DNA of 64,000 nucleotides from Cellulomonas cellasea (lineage in GTDB: Bacteria; Actinomycetota; Actinomycetes; Actinomycetales; Cellulomonadaceae), in contig NZ_BJLR01000036.1 in the NCBI RefSeq assembly GCF_006538745.1, forward strand, positions 1 through 64,000, written 5' to 3'. How positions within the stretch are numbered: the stretch's first letter is position 1; each line of letters starts with the position of its first letter. The notes beneath the pieces were generated by a model. That model did not search any database and had not been told where the DNA came from. It was given only the letters and a program-made list of their open reading frames with translations. Positions 25,762 to 33,830 of this stretch are shown piece by piece. Made by a program: the position numbers and the translations under genes.

Positions 25762-26918
25762 TCTGCACCACGTGCGGGACGCGCAACGAGGACGACGAGC
25801 ACTTCTGCGCGGAGTGCGGGGCGTACCTCGCGTGGGAGGGCGAGCGGGTCGAGGAGCGCGCCGAGGAACAGGTGGCGGACACGCCCGCGCCGGTGGCCCC
25901 GGTGGTGGTGACCCCGACGGTCGCGACCCCCACGACCCCGGTTGCCGAGCCGCTCCCCGCCACCCAGGGCACGCACCGCCCGGCCGTCACCACCCCGGCG
26001 CCGGAGGGCGCGCCGCAGCCCGCGACGACGCGCTCCCGCGCGGAGGCGCTCCTCGCCCGCCCCGTCGACCCGCCCACGACGCAGCCGCGCCACGACGGCC
26101 CGGCGCCCGTGCTCCCCGGCGCCCGGGCACCGAAGCCGCGCACGGTCCGCCCCGGGCCGGTCGACGAGCCGCCGCGCAACCCCGGCGACCAGGTCTGTGG
26201 GCAGTGCGGTGCGGGCAACGTCGCGACGCGCAAGTTCTGCCGGCGCTGCGGCGAGAGCCTCGCCGACGCCCCCGTCGTCCAGCGCCGGTCCTGGCGGGAG
26301 CGGGTCCTGACCCGGCGCCCGCGCGAGCTCGCCGCGGGCGCCCGCCCCCAGGTGCGCCGCCGCCCGTTCCGCGCGCGGTGGGTCGTCGTCCCCGCGGTCC
26401 TCGTGCTGCTCGTCGGGGGCGTGTGGTCCCAGCGCGAGCGGCTCTCCGACCTGTACGACACCGTCGTCGACCGCGCGGTCGGCAACGGCCCGGTGAACCC
26501 CGCGCAGGTCGTCGCGTCGAGCGAGGCCGAGGGCCGGGGTGCCGCGGCCGCGATGGACGGCGCGACGAACCAGTCGTGGGCGCCCGCGCAGCCCGGCGAG
26601 GGGGTCGGCGAGTTCCTCGAGATGCGGTTCGACGAGCCGTTCCGCCTCGCCTACGTCCGCGTGTTCTCCGGCGCGTCGACGCAGCAGCCCGAGTTCCTGG
26701 CCCAGGGCCGCCCCGAGGAGGTCGCGCTCACGCTGCTCTCGGCCGACGGCACGCAGACGACCGAGCAGCTGCGGCTCGCGGACGCCGTCGGCGGCCAGGA
26801 GTTCCCGGTCGGCGCCGACGACGTGGTCGCCGCGCGGCTCACCGTTCTCTCGGCGTACCCGGTGCCCGAGGGTGCGTCGGTGTCGCTGGGCGAGGTCGAG
26901 TTCCTGGGGAGGCCCTGA
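25755..26918 (+). CDS. Zinc-ribbon / transmembrane / discoidin-like (NADase-type glycan-binding) protein
   Basis: 387 residues from GTG 25755 (GAGGAGG upstream; 7-base overlap with the previous gene). Domains: zinc ribbon 1 ICTTCGTRNEDDEHFCAECG at residues 3-22; a Pro/Thr-rich linker; zinc ribbon 2 CGQCGAGNVATRKFCRRCG near 150; VVQRRSWRERV, a copy of the VQR motif; one transmembrane helix near 210 (WVVVPAVLVLLVGGVW); and a C-terminal discoidin-like beta domain (ASSEAEGRGAAAAMDGATNQ, FDEPFRLAYVRVFSGAS) like the NADase-type glycan-binding family. Predicted topology puts the ribbons in the cytoplasm and the beta domain outside. Last gene of the eCIS operon; it may link particles to the envelope. 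Role inferred. Confidence 0.8.
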   Translation: MLICTTCGTRNEDDEHFCAECGAYLAWEGERVEERAEEQVADTPAPVAPVVVTPTVATPTTPVAEPLPATQGTHRPAVTTPAPEGAPQPATTRSRAEALLARPVDPPTTQPRHDGPAPVLPGARAPKPRTVRPGPVDEPPRNPGDQVCGQCGAGNVATRKFCRRCGESLADAPVVQRRSWRERVLTRRPRELAAGARPQVRRRPFRARWVVVPAVLVLLVGGVWSQRERLSDLYDTVVDRAVGNGPVNPAQVVASSEAEGRGAAAAMDGATNQSWAPAQPGEGVGEFLEMRFDEPFRLAYVRVFSGASTQQPEFLAQGRPEEVALTLLSADGTQTTEQLRLADAVGGQEFPVGADDVVAARLTVLSAYPVPEGASVSLGEVEFLGRP

Positions 26919-29900
26919 CGTGCGCGCGGTCGAGCGGGGCCGGCCCGCGCTGCCCCGTGCGGACCGCCGGGACCACCGGGACCGCAGGGACCGGCCCGCC
27001 GGCCGTCGGCGGCAGCCCGAGGCCCGCGAGCACCTCGTCGTACCGGCGCTGCGCGCGTCCGGCCGTCGCGTGGTCGCCCGCGAGCCGGCTCGCCTCGATG
27101 AGCGTGCGCCAGGCGTCGTCCCGGTAGGGGTCGATCTCCACGCCGCGGGTCGCCGCTGCGGCCGCCGCGGCCGCGTCGCCGCGCGCGAGCTCGAGCGCGG
27201 CGAGCGTCGCCGCCGCCTCCGCCGCCCGGACCCGGTACTGCTCGCGCGCGGGCACGACCCACTCGGCGGGCCCCTCCTCGGGCAGCAGGTCGCCGGTGTA
27301 CACGTCGAGCGCGGCGCGCAGCGCACCTGCCGCCCGGCCGGGGTCACCGGGCCCCGACCGCGCCCGGGCCGCCGCCGCGAGCGCCCCGTCGAAGACGAGC
27401 AGGTCGCACGACGAGCCCTCGGGCAGCACCAGGCCGTAGGCGTCACCGTCGCGCACGATCAGCGTCGCGGTCACGCCCGCCGAGCCGAGCAGGGTGCGCA
27501 GGCTCGACAGCGCGACCTGCAGGCCGTGCAGCGCCGCGGCCGGGTCGAGCTCGCCCCACAGCGTGTCGGCGAGCTGCTCGCGGTGCGTGAGCCGGCCGGT
27601 GTGCAGCGCGAGGAGCCGCAGCAGCGAGCGTGCCCGCGGCCGGATCCGCGACAGCCCGAGGGGGACGCCGGACGCGAGCAGCCGGAACTCCTCGAAGCAG
27701 CGCACCTCGAACGGCCCGGTCGCGACGGGCTCCGGCCCGGGCCGCACGACGACGGGCGCGACCTCCGGGAGCAGCACGTCCGCGTCCGGGGTCGGGGCGG
27801 TCGCGGGCGACGGGCTCAGCACCGCACGCAGCGCGTCCTCCCAGCCCGCGGGCCGCGGACCGAACCCGCTCGCCGAGGCCGACGCGGACGCGAGCTCGAG
27901 GAGCTCGTCGCGCTCGCCCGGCCGGCTGAGCGCGAGCGCCCCGTACGCGACCCACAGCGCACCGGGGACGCCGGCCGCGCGGGCGAACGCCTCCGCCGAC
28001 TCGGCGGCGGGCTCGGCGTGCGGGAGGTCGCCGACGGCCGCGACCACGGCGTGCAGCGACCGCGCCCAGGCCTCGAGCACGCCCGCGTCGAGCGCACGCC
28101 AGCGCGTGCACAGCGCGTCGAGCCCGCGGTCGAGCTGCGCGGGCCGCAGCCGGAGCGCCCGCAGCTGCGCCGCGACGAGAGCCGACGCGACGACCGCCGC
28201 GCCCCACGGGTCCCCGCGCCGGTCCGCCTCCTCGACGAGGCCGGCCGCGACCCGCTCGCCGTCGACGCCGGGGGTCGGCACGAGCGCGACCGCGACCCCG
28301 TGCGCGACGCGCACCCACCAGCCGAGCCCGTGGCGGTCCGCGACGGACACCACCCGGTCGAGCGCCGTGCCGGCCGCCGGTCCCGGTCCCCCGAGCGCGT
28401 CGAGCGTCGCGAGCGCGAGGCGGGCCGCGAGCCACGTGCGCACGTCGGCGTGCGGGCGCTGCACGCACGCCTCGAGCAGCGGGCGGGCCTGCACGAGGTC
28501 GCCCGCGAGCACGAGCGCGAGGCCGCGCACGAGGTCGCGGTGCTCGTCGCCGAGCGGCCCGACGCGCCCCGCGGCGTCCTGCGGCGCGCGCCGCGTCGCT
28601 TCGCGCAGCAGGCCGACCCAGTCCTCCGGGGCGGGCGCGCGCCCGGTGCCCGGCAGCCACGTGCGGGCCGCCGCGGCCACCCGGACCGCCCAGGCCGAGC
28701 CGACGGGGTCCTCGACGAGCCGCGTGCGCACCCGGTCGGCGACCGCCGCGGCCGTCGCGAGGCTCCCGTCCTCGAGGAGCCGGCTCGCGAGCACGAGCGA
28801 CGCCCACGGGTCGTCCTCCTGGAGCCAGACCGGCAGCACGTCGCCCAGGCCGTGCCCCGCGGACCGCACGAGCGGCATGCCCCCCACGCGCAGGAGCCGG
28901 CGCACCGCGTCCCAGTCGCGCGCGAGGGCGTGCAGCCGCAGCGCCTCGGCGGGCGCACCGTCCTGCTCGCACACCCGCGCGGCCTGCTGCCACCAGCGGG
29001 TCGCCTGGGTCGAGCCGAGCTGCTCCTGGAGCTGGGTCTCGAGGTGCCGGCGCAGCGCCTCGTGGCAGCGGAACCGGGTCCCGTCCCCGTCGCGCGTCAC
29101 GGCCGAGGTCAGGCGCTCGAGCTCCGTGAGCAGGCGCCGGCTCGTCCCGGGCGTGCCGAGCAGCGCGTCGCAGCGGTCCGCGGACAGCGTCTCGAGGACC
29201 GCGGTCCGCGTGAGGAAGCGGCGGTGCTGCCCGGGGAGCGTCTGCAGCACCTCGTGCGCCAGGTACTCCTCGGCGTACCGGGACCGCTGGGCGAGCGCGG
29301 CGACGGCGGTCCGGCGCTCGGTGGTCCCGAGCGTGGCGGTCGCGAGGTGGAACAGGTGCAGGCCCGCCGGCCAGCCCGCGGTGCGCCACGCGAGCGCCGC
29401 GGCGTCGTCCGCCGCGAGCGGCGCGGCGTACACGTCGTCGAAGAGCTGCTGGACCTCGGACGCCCGCATCGCGAGGTCCTCGCCGGTCACGGTGACCGCG
29501 GTCGGGAGCTCGGAGCGCACGAGGTTGATCCCGGGTCTGCGGCGCGATCCAATGAGGACGTGCAGGTTCACGGGGGCCAGCAGCAGGAGCCGCTCGACCG
29601 CCGCCTCGGCGGGAGAGCCGGCGATCGTGTGCAGGTCGTCGAGCACGAGCACGAGCGGCGCGGTGCGACGCTCGATCGCGACGGCGAGCTCCGCGGGCGA
29701 GGACGCACCGGTCGGCGGCGGGTCGAGCAGCTCGCCGAGCGCCTGCGCGAGCCGGTCCACGAGCCGCTCGGGCGCGACGTCGTCGCGCTCGACACGCAGC
29801 CAGGCGACGTCCGCCCCGACGGTCTGCGCCCAGTGCGCCATGAGGGTCGTCTTGCCCGCGCCGGGCGGTGCGACGACGAGTCCCAGGCGGGTGACGAGCA

Positions 29901-30009
29901 CCCGGTCGAGCGCGCCGAGCAGGCGGGGGCGCCGCACCCCGGACACCCGCGGCACCGACCGTCGTGCCCGCGGGAGCGTCGTGCCCCCTGTGCCCACGTC
30001 CCCCATCAC
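26839..30009 (-). CDS. Large AAA/BTAD (SARP-type) transcriptional regulator
   Basis: 1056 residues, starting at GTG 30009 (next codon ATG). The N-terminus is a STAND/MalT-like ATPase: Walker A APPGAGKTTLMAHW, Walker B LVLVLDDLHTIAG, then helical repeats (about 300-700). A winged-helix DNA-binding domain follows (VRCFEEFRLLASGVPLGLSR, RPRARSLLRLLALHTGRLTH) and a BTAD domain (LDVYTGDLLPEEGPAEWVVP) near the end. SARP-BTAD proteins usually activate antibiotic or other specialised loci. It converges on the eCIS operon: its last 80 bases overlap the 3' end of the zinc-ribbon gene. It is thus likely a second regulator of the locus, but control is not proven. Confidence 0.85.
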   Translation of the reverse strand: MMGDVGTGGTTLPRARRSVPRVSGVRRPRLLGALDRVLVTRLGLVVAPPGAGKTTLMAHWAQTVGADVAWLRVERDDVAPERLVDRLAQALGELLDPPPTGASSPAELAVAIERRTAPLVLVLDDLHTIAGSPAEAAVERLLLLAPVNLHVLIGSRRRPGINLVRSELPTAVTVTGEDLAMRASEVQQLFDDVYAAPLAADDAAALAWRTAGWPAGLHLFHLATATLGTTERRTAVAALAQRSRYAEEYLAHEVLQTLPGQHRRFLTRTAVLETLSADRCDALLGTPGTSRRLLTELERLTSAVTRDGDGTRFRCHEALRRHLETQLQEQLGSTQATRWWQQAARVCEQDGAPAEALRLHALARDWDAVRRLLRVGGMPLVRSAGHGLGDVLPVWLQEDDPWASLVLASRLLEDGSLATAAAVADRVRTRLVEDPVGSAWAVRVAAAARTWLPGTGRAPAPEDWVGLLREATRRAPQDAAGRVGPLGDEHRDLVRGLALVLAGDLVQARPLLEACVQRPHADVRTWLAARLALATLDALGGPGPAAGTALDRVVSVADRHGLGWWVRVAHGVAVALVPTPGVDGERVAAGLVEEADRRGDPWGAAVVASALVAAQLRALRLRPAQLDRGLDALCTRWRALDAGVLEAWARSLHAVVAAVGDLPHAEPAAESAEAFARAAGVPGALWVAYGALALSRPGERDELLELASASASASGFGPRPAGWEDALRAVLSPSPATAPTPDADVLLPEVAPVVVRPGPEPVATGPFEVRCFEEFRLLASGVPLGLSRIRPRARSLLRLLALHTGRLTHREQLADTLWGELDPAAALHGLQVALSSLRTLLGSAGVTATLIVRDGDAYGLVLPEGSSCDLLVFDGALAAAARARSGPGDPGRAAGALRAALDVYTGDLLPEEGPAEWVVPAREQYRVRAAEAAATLAALELARGDAAAAAAAATRGVEIDPYRDDAWRTLIEASRLAGDHATAGRAQRRYDEVLAGLGLPPTAGGPVPAVPVVPAVRTGQRGPAPLDRAHVRASPGTRPRPATPTHPRAPGTPRER

Positions 30010-30128
30010 GCCCCCGGAAGGAGCGGGCCGACCGCGCCCGATCCTTCATCGTCTGGTCGGGGCTCCGGGGTGTCAAGGAAGTTCACGCGGCGCCGACCCG
30101 GCGCACCCGTCCGCCCCGGGGGCACACC

Positions 30129-31811
30129 ATGACCCACGTCCCGCCCAGCGCACGCCCGGCCCGCACGCCCCGCAGGACCCCCGTGACCAGCGCGCCGCGG
30201 GGGACCCCGGTGCGCCGCGCCGCGCGAGCGGCCACCGCGGGCTCCCCCGCCGCGTCCGCGGAGGCCCTGGTCGGCCTGCACGGCGTGGGACCGCGGACCC
30301 GCGCAGGCGTGCTCGCGGCGCTCGTGGTCCTCGTGCTCGCCGGCGGGGGGTGGGGGTGGTTCCCGCAGCCGGCCGAGGCCGGCGCCGGCGTGGCGACGTC
30401 CGTGACGGCGGTGCGACCGCCGGACGTGCGTGCCGCCGACGCCCAGACCGCACGGCTCACGGCGCAGGCCGCGGCGCACGCCCGCGCCGAGCACGCCCGC
30501 GCCCGGGCCACGGCGCTCGCGACGCTCGAGTCCGTCGAGAGCGCCTCGGTCGCGGCCTGGCCGGGCGTCGACCCGCAGCTCGTCGCCCGGCTGGACGCCG
30601 CCGTCGCGCACCTCGCGCGCACGCTGCGGACGACGGCCGACGCCCCGGACCCGGCGCTGCTGCGGACCCGCGCGGGGCGGGCGGCGGCGCGCGTGCCCGG
30701 CGGGAGCGCGGTCGCCGTGTCCTCGGACGCCGTGACGACGACGTCGGTCGGCACGTTGGTCGCCCGCCCGGGGACGCCCGACACCCTCGAACGCCGAGCC
30801 GGCACCCCCGCGCTCACGCACCGCGTCGAGGCGGCCGCCGAGCGGGTCGCGCTGCTGCGGTCGGTCGTCGAGGCGGCCGCGCGCGACGCCGCCGCCCGGC
30901 TGGACGCGCTCGACGCGCTGCTCGCCGAGGCACAGGCCCCCGTCGCGCTGCGGGCTCCCGGGTCCGCGACGGCGTCGTCGGGCACCTACGTGCCCGGCGG
31001 CATCGACCCCTCGGGCGACCCGTACCCGAACGGCGCCATCCCGCCGCACACCCTGTGCCGGCTCGCGTCGGACGCCCGCGCGCTCCTGCGCTGCGACGCC
31101 GCCGCCGCGTTCGACCGCCTCGCCGCCGCGTACGAGCGGGACCTCGGGGAGCCGCTGCGCGTGACCGACAGCTACCGCACGCTCGCCGCGCAGGTCGCGG
31201 TCAAGGCCGCCAAGCCCGGCCTCGCGGCGACGCCCGGGCGGTCCAACCACGGACGCGGGGTCGCGGTCGACCTCGCGGGCTTCGGCGGCGTCGGGCAGTT
31301 CGACCGGCCCGGGTACCTGTGGATGAAGGCGCACGCCGCCGAGCACGGCTGGTTCCACCCGCACTGGGCGGGCCCCGGCGGGGTCGGCCCCGCGGAGCCG
31401 TGGCACTGGGAGTACGGCGGTGCCCCCGGCGGCGTGTTCGCCGCGCTGCGGCCGTCGCGGACGCCGGACGTCCCCGTCGCTCCCCCGGCACCGGCGGCTC
31501 CCGCGCCGGCGGCCCCCGCCCCGGCGGCACCGGCCCCGGCGGCACCGGCCGGGCCCGTCCCGGCACCCGTCGGTCCCGTCGCCCCGGCACCGGGCCCGGC
31601 ACCCGAGACGCCCGAGCCCGTGACGCCCGACCCCGCGCCGACGTCCGGTCCGCCCGCGGACCCCGGGACGCCGGCGCCGGGGCCGGCCGAGCCGCCGGCC
31701 GACGCGCCCGCGGACGCACCCTCGGCCGGCGAGGGCCTGGCGGGCGAGGTGCAGCCCGACGCCGCGGCGCTCACCGAGCCGCCTCCGGCCGCCGAGCCGG
31801 GCGCCGGGTAG
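30129..31811 (+). CDS. Membrane-anchored or secreted D-alanyl-D-alanine carboxypeptidase (peptidase M15B, VanY-like)
   Basis: 560 residues from ATG 30129. A basic Arg-rich start leads to one hydrophobic helix at about 58-76 (AGVLAALVVLVLAGGGWGWF). A helical Ala/Arg-rich stalk follows, then the M15 catalytic domain with TDSYRTLAAQVAVKA, GRSNHGRGVAVDL (metal ligands) and EPWHWEY. The last 130 residues are a Pro/Ala-rich tail. M15B enzymes trim D-Ala from peptidoglycan stems. It diverges from the SARP-type regulator across a 119-base gap. Whether it serves the eCIS (as cargo or wall-opening enzyme) or is just a neighbour is open. Confidence 0.85.
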   Translation: MTHVPPSARPARTPRRTPVTSAPRGTPVRRAARAATAGSPAASAEALVGLHGVGPRTRAGVLAALVVLVLAGGGWGWFPQPAEAGAGVATSVTAVRPPDVRAADAQTARLTAQAAAHARAEHARARATALATLESVESASVAAWPGVDPQLVARLDAAVAHLARTLRTTADAPDPALLRTRAGRAAARVPGGSAVAVSSDAVTTTSVGTLVARPGTPDTLERRAGTPALTHRVEAAAERVALLRSVVEAAARDAAARLDALDALLAEAQAPVALRAPGSATASSGTYVPGGIDPSGDPYPNGAIPPHTLCRLASDARALLRCDAAAAFDRLAAAYERDLGEPLRVTDSYRTLAAQVAVKAAKPGLAATPGRSNHGRGVAVDLAGFGGVGQFDRPGYLWMKAHAAEHGWFHPHWAGPGGVGPAEPWHWEYGGAPGGVFAALRPSRTPDVPVAPPAPAAPAPAAPAPAAPAPAAPAGPVPAPVGPVAPAPGPAPETPEPVTPDPAPTSGPPADPGTPAPGPAEPPADAPADAPSAGEGLAGEVQPDAAALTEPPPAAEPGAG

Positions 31812-31932
31812 CTCGCGACGGGCGTCGCCGTCGGGCTGCGTCTCCTCGGGGTACGTCCCGGCGAGGGCATCGATTGCGCCGACCGCGTCGGTGCCCGGTG
31901 GTCCCGGGAGCAGGACGGTCCGGACCGGGCGG

Positions 31933-32514
31933 TCAGCCGGGCGTCGGGGTCGTCAGCTCGCGGCGCACGAGCCAGCGCTCCCGGTGCCCGCTGTGGCCCG
32001 TCGTCGGCGCCGCGCGGTGGAAGCCTGCGGCCTCGAACAGCTCGACCGTCCCGACGTACCCCGAGATCACGTCGACGCGCGTCCCGCCCGCCTCGACCGG
32101 GTACCCCTCGAGGACCTCGGCGCCGTGCGCGGCGGCGTGCTGGACGGCGCCCGCGAGGAGCACGTGCATGAGCCCGCGCCGCCGGAACCCCGGCCGCACG
32201 ACGAAGCACACGACGCTCCACGGGTCCCGGGGGTCGTCGAGCAGCGGGATCGTCCGCGAGCGCATGAGCCGCCGGTAGGAGCTGCGCGGCGCGACGGAGC
32301 ACCAGCCGGCGACCTCGTCGTCCACGTACACCAGTACGCCGGGCCCGGGCTCCTGCGCGCACTGCTGCCGCAGCGCCTCGGGCCGCTCGGCGTTGGGGAC
32401 CCGGGCGTCGCGGTAGCTCTGGCACCAGCAGCCGCCGGCGCCCGCCTTCTGCGTGCCGACGACGCGCGCGGCGTCCTCGAAGCGCCCGACCGCAGGAACG
32501 ACCTCGATCCCCAT
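31933..32514 (-). CDS. GNAT-family N-acetyltransferase
   Basis: About 193 residues. The N-terminal GCWCQSYRD is typical of one GNAT subfamily; the acetyl-CoA site is VVCFVVRPGFRRRGLMHVLL, followed by AVQHAAAHGAEVLEGYPVEA. The substrate is unknown. ATG 32514 or GTG 32517, both immediately after the stop of the EamA gene, are possible starts; no separate SD is obvious, so translation is likely coupled. The 31812-31932 gap on its other side shows no gene. Confidence 0.85.
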   Translation of the reverse strand: MGIEVVPAVGRFEDAARVVGTQKAGAGGCWCQSYRDARVPNAERPEALRQQCAQEPGPGVLVYVDDEVAGWCSVAPRSSYRRLMRSRTIPLLDDPRDPWSVVCFVVRPGFRRRGLMHVLLAGAVQHAAAHGAEVLEGYPVEAGGTRVDVISGYVGTVELFEAAGFHRAAPTTGHSGHRERWLVRRELTTPTPG

Positions 32515-32518
32515 CACG

Positions 32519-33517
32519 TCACCGTAGCGACGCGCTCCGACGTTCGGTGCCGGGGCCCCGGCGGCGCAGCCGGCCCTGCGCGATCGCGACGCCGAGCAGC
32601 ACGACGACCGCGCCGACCGGCTGGTTCCACGTCACGTGGTCGCCGAGGAACAGCACGCCGACGGCCGCGGCGACGACGGGCGTCAGGTACGTGACCGAGC
32701 TCGCGGTCGTCGTGCCTGCCCGCGCGATGACCCGGAAGTTGAGGATGAACGCGACCCCCGAGCTGAGCACGCCGAGCGCGAGGACGGCCACGACGACCGC
32801 CGTCGTCACGTCCCCCACGGGCGCCACGCCGGTCACGAGCACCACGGGGGTCATGACCACGGCGGCGATCCCAATCTGCCCCGCCGCGAGCGCCACCGGC
32901 GGGTACGGGGTGCCGGCCAGGAACTTCCGCGTGTACGGGAACCCGAGGCCGTAGCAGGTGATCGCCCCGACGCACGCGAGCACCCCGCTGAGCTCCCCCG
33001 TGCCGAGCCCGTGCCAGACGCCCATGACGACGAGCAGCCCGAGGAACCCGAGCACGAGCCCCGAGGCGCGCGCCGGCCCGGGCCGCTCCGCGCGGAAGAA
33101 GAGCGCGACCCACAGCAGGGTCGTGAGCGGCGTCGCGGCGTTGATGATCCCCGCGAGCACCGAGGACACCGACTGCTGCCCGAGCGCGAACAGCGTGAAC
33201 GGCACGGCGTTGACGAGCAGCGCCAGGACCGTCAGGTGACCGAGCGTCCGGCGGTCGCGCGGCAGCGGCGTGCGCGTGACCGCCGCGATGACCAGCAGCG
33301 TCACGGCGCCGACCGCGATGCGCCAGAACGCCACCTGGACCGGGGTCAGCGCGTCGAGCGCGAGCGCGATGAACGCGAACGAGCAGCCCCACATGACCGC
33401 GAGGAGCGCGTAGCTGCCGAGCCACCCGCCGGACGCCGCCGGGGCCGGCGCGGCGGTGGCGTGCGTGGCGGCGGGAGTGGTGTCGGCGGGGGTGGTGGCC
33501 GGGTGCGGAGACGTCAC
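32519..33517 (-). CDS. EamA/DMT-family exporter
   Basis: 332 residues with about ten hydrophobic helices in two EamA repeats. Examples: GSYALLAVMWGCSFAFIALA (repeat 1), AGIINAATPLTTLLWVALFF, and SSVTYLTPVVAAAVGVLFLG (repeat 2). The first 30 residues are an Ala/Thr/Pro-rich lead. These carriers export amino acids or other small metabolites; the cargo cannot be told from sequence. It is followed by the GNAT gene in the same operon. Confidence 0.9.
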   Translation of the reverse strand: MTSPHPATTPADTTPAATHATAAPAPAASGGWLGSYALLAVMWGCSFAFIALALDALTPVQVAFWRIAVGAVTLLVIAAVTRTPLPRDRRTLGHLTVLALLVNAVPFTLFALGQQSVSSVLAGIINAATPLTTLLWVALFFRAERPGPARASGLVLGFLGLLVVMGVWHGLGTGELSGVLACVGAITCYGLGFPYTRKFLAGTPYPPVALAAGQIGIAAVVMTPVVLVTGVAPVGDVTTAVVVAVLALGVLSSGVAFILNFRVIARAGTTTASSVTYLTPVVAAAVGVLFLGDHVTWNQPVGAVVVLLGVAIAQGRLRRRGPGTERRSASLR

Positions 33518-33572
33518 CTCGTGACCCTAGGTCGTCGCCGGGCGACCGGCTGGCGGGGATCGGACGGCGCGG

Positions 33573-33705
33573 CTACCGCCGCCGGGCCTCGAGCACCAGG
33601 AGCGGGGAGGTCGCGACGGCGGGCGTGCGGTGCCAGTCGGCCCACACGCCCTCGACCGCGAACCCGGCGGAGTCGAGCTGCCGCTCGAGGACGGGGCGCC
33701 CGCGT
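33573..33705 (-). pseudogene. C-terminal remnant of a probable methyltransferase
   Basis: On the minus strand GRPVLERQLDSAGFAVEGVW runs on to ADWHRTPAVATSPLLVLEARR and a TAG stop. It reads like the last 40 residues of a class I SAM-dependent methyltransferase, but the frame upstream degenerates into Arg/Pro-rich sequence with no catalytic domain or start. It sits in the roughly 310-base gap between the EamA gene and the anti-sigma-like gene; nothing else is visible there. Confidence 0.4.
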
Positions 33706-33830
33706 CGTCGTCCGGGCGTCGCCGCAGTCGAACCGGGGTTGTCGACGACGCTCCGCCTCGGCCGGACAGGACGGGACCCCGCGACGACGTCGCGGGGCCC
33801 CGTCCCTCGAGCGGTGTGCGGCGTCCGCGC

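Noticed and set aside
13592-26918. Prophage
   Set aside because: No integrase, capsid, portal, terminase or lysis genes; the presence of AAA+, DUF4255, DUF4157 and VgrG-PAAR points to eCIS.
13592-26918. Type VI secretion system
   Set aside because: No TssJLM membrane complex, TssBC pair or ClpV; a single large sheath protein and gp25/J/I order fit eCIS.
26539-30132. 1197-residue plus-strand frame after the eCIS operon
   Set aside because: Antisense shadow of the SARP-type regulator, which has intact P-loop, winged-helix and BTAD motifs on the minus strand.
27494-32278. 1594-residue plus-strand frame
   Set aside because: Serine/arginine-rich shadow crossing several real genes; no motif.
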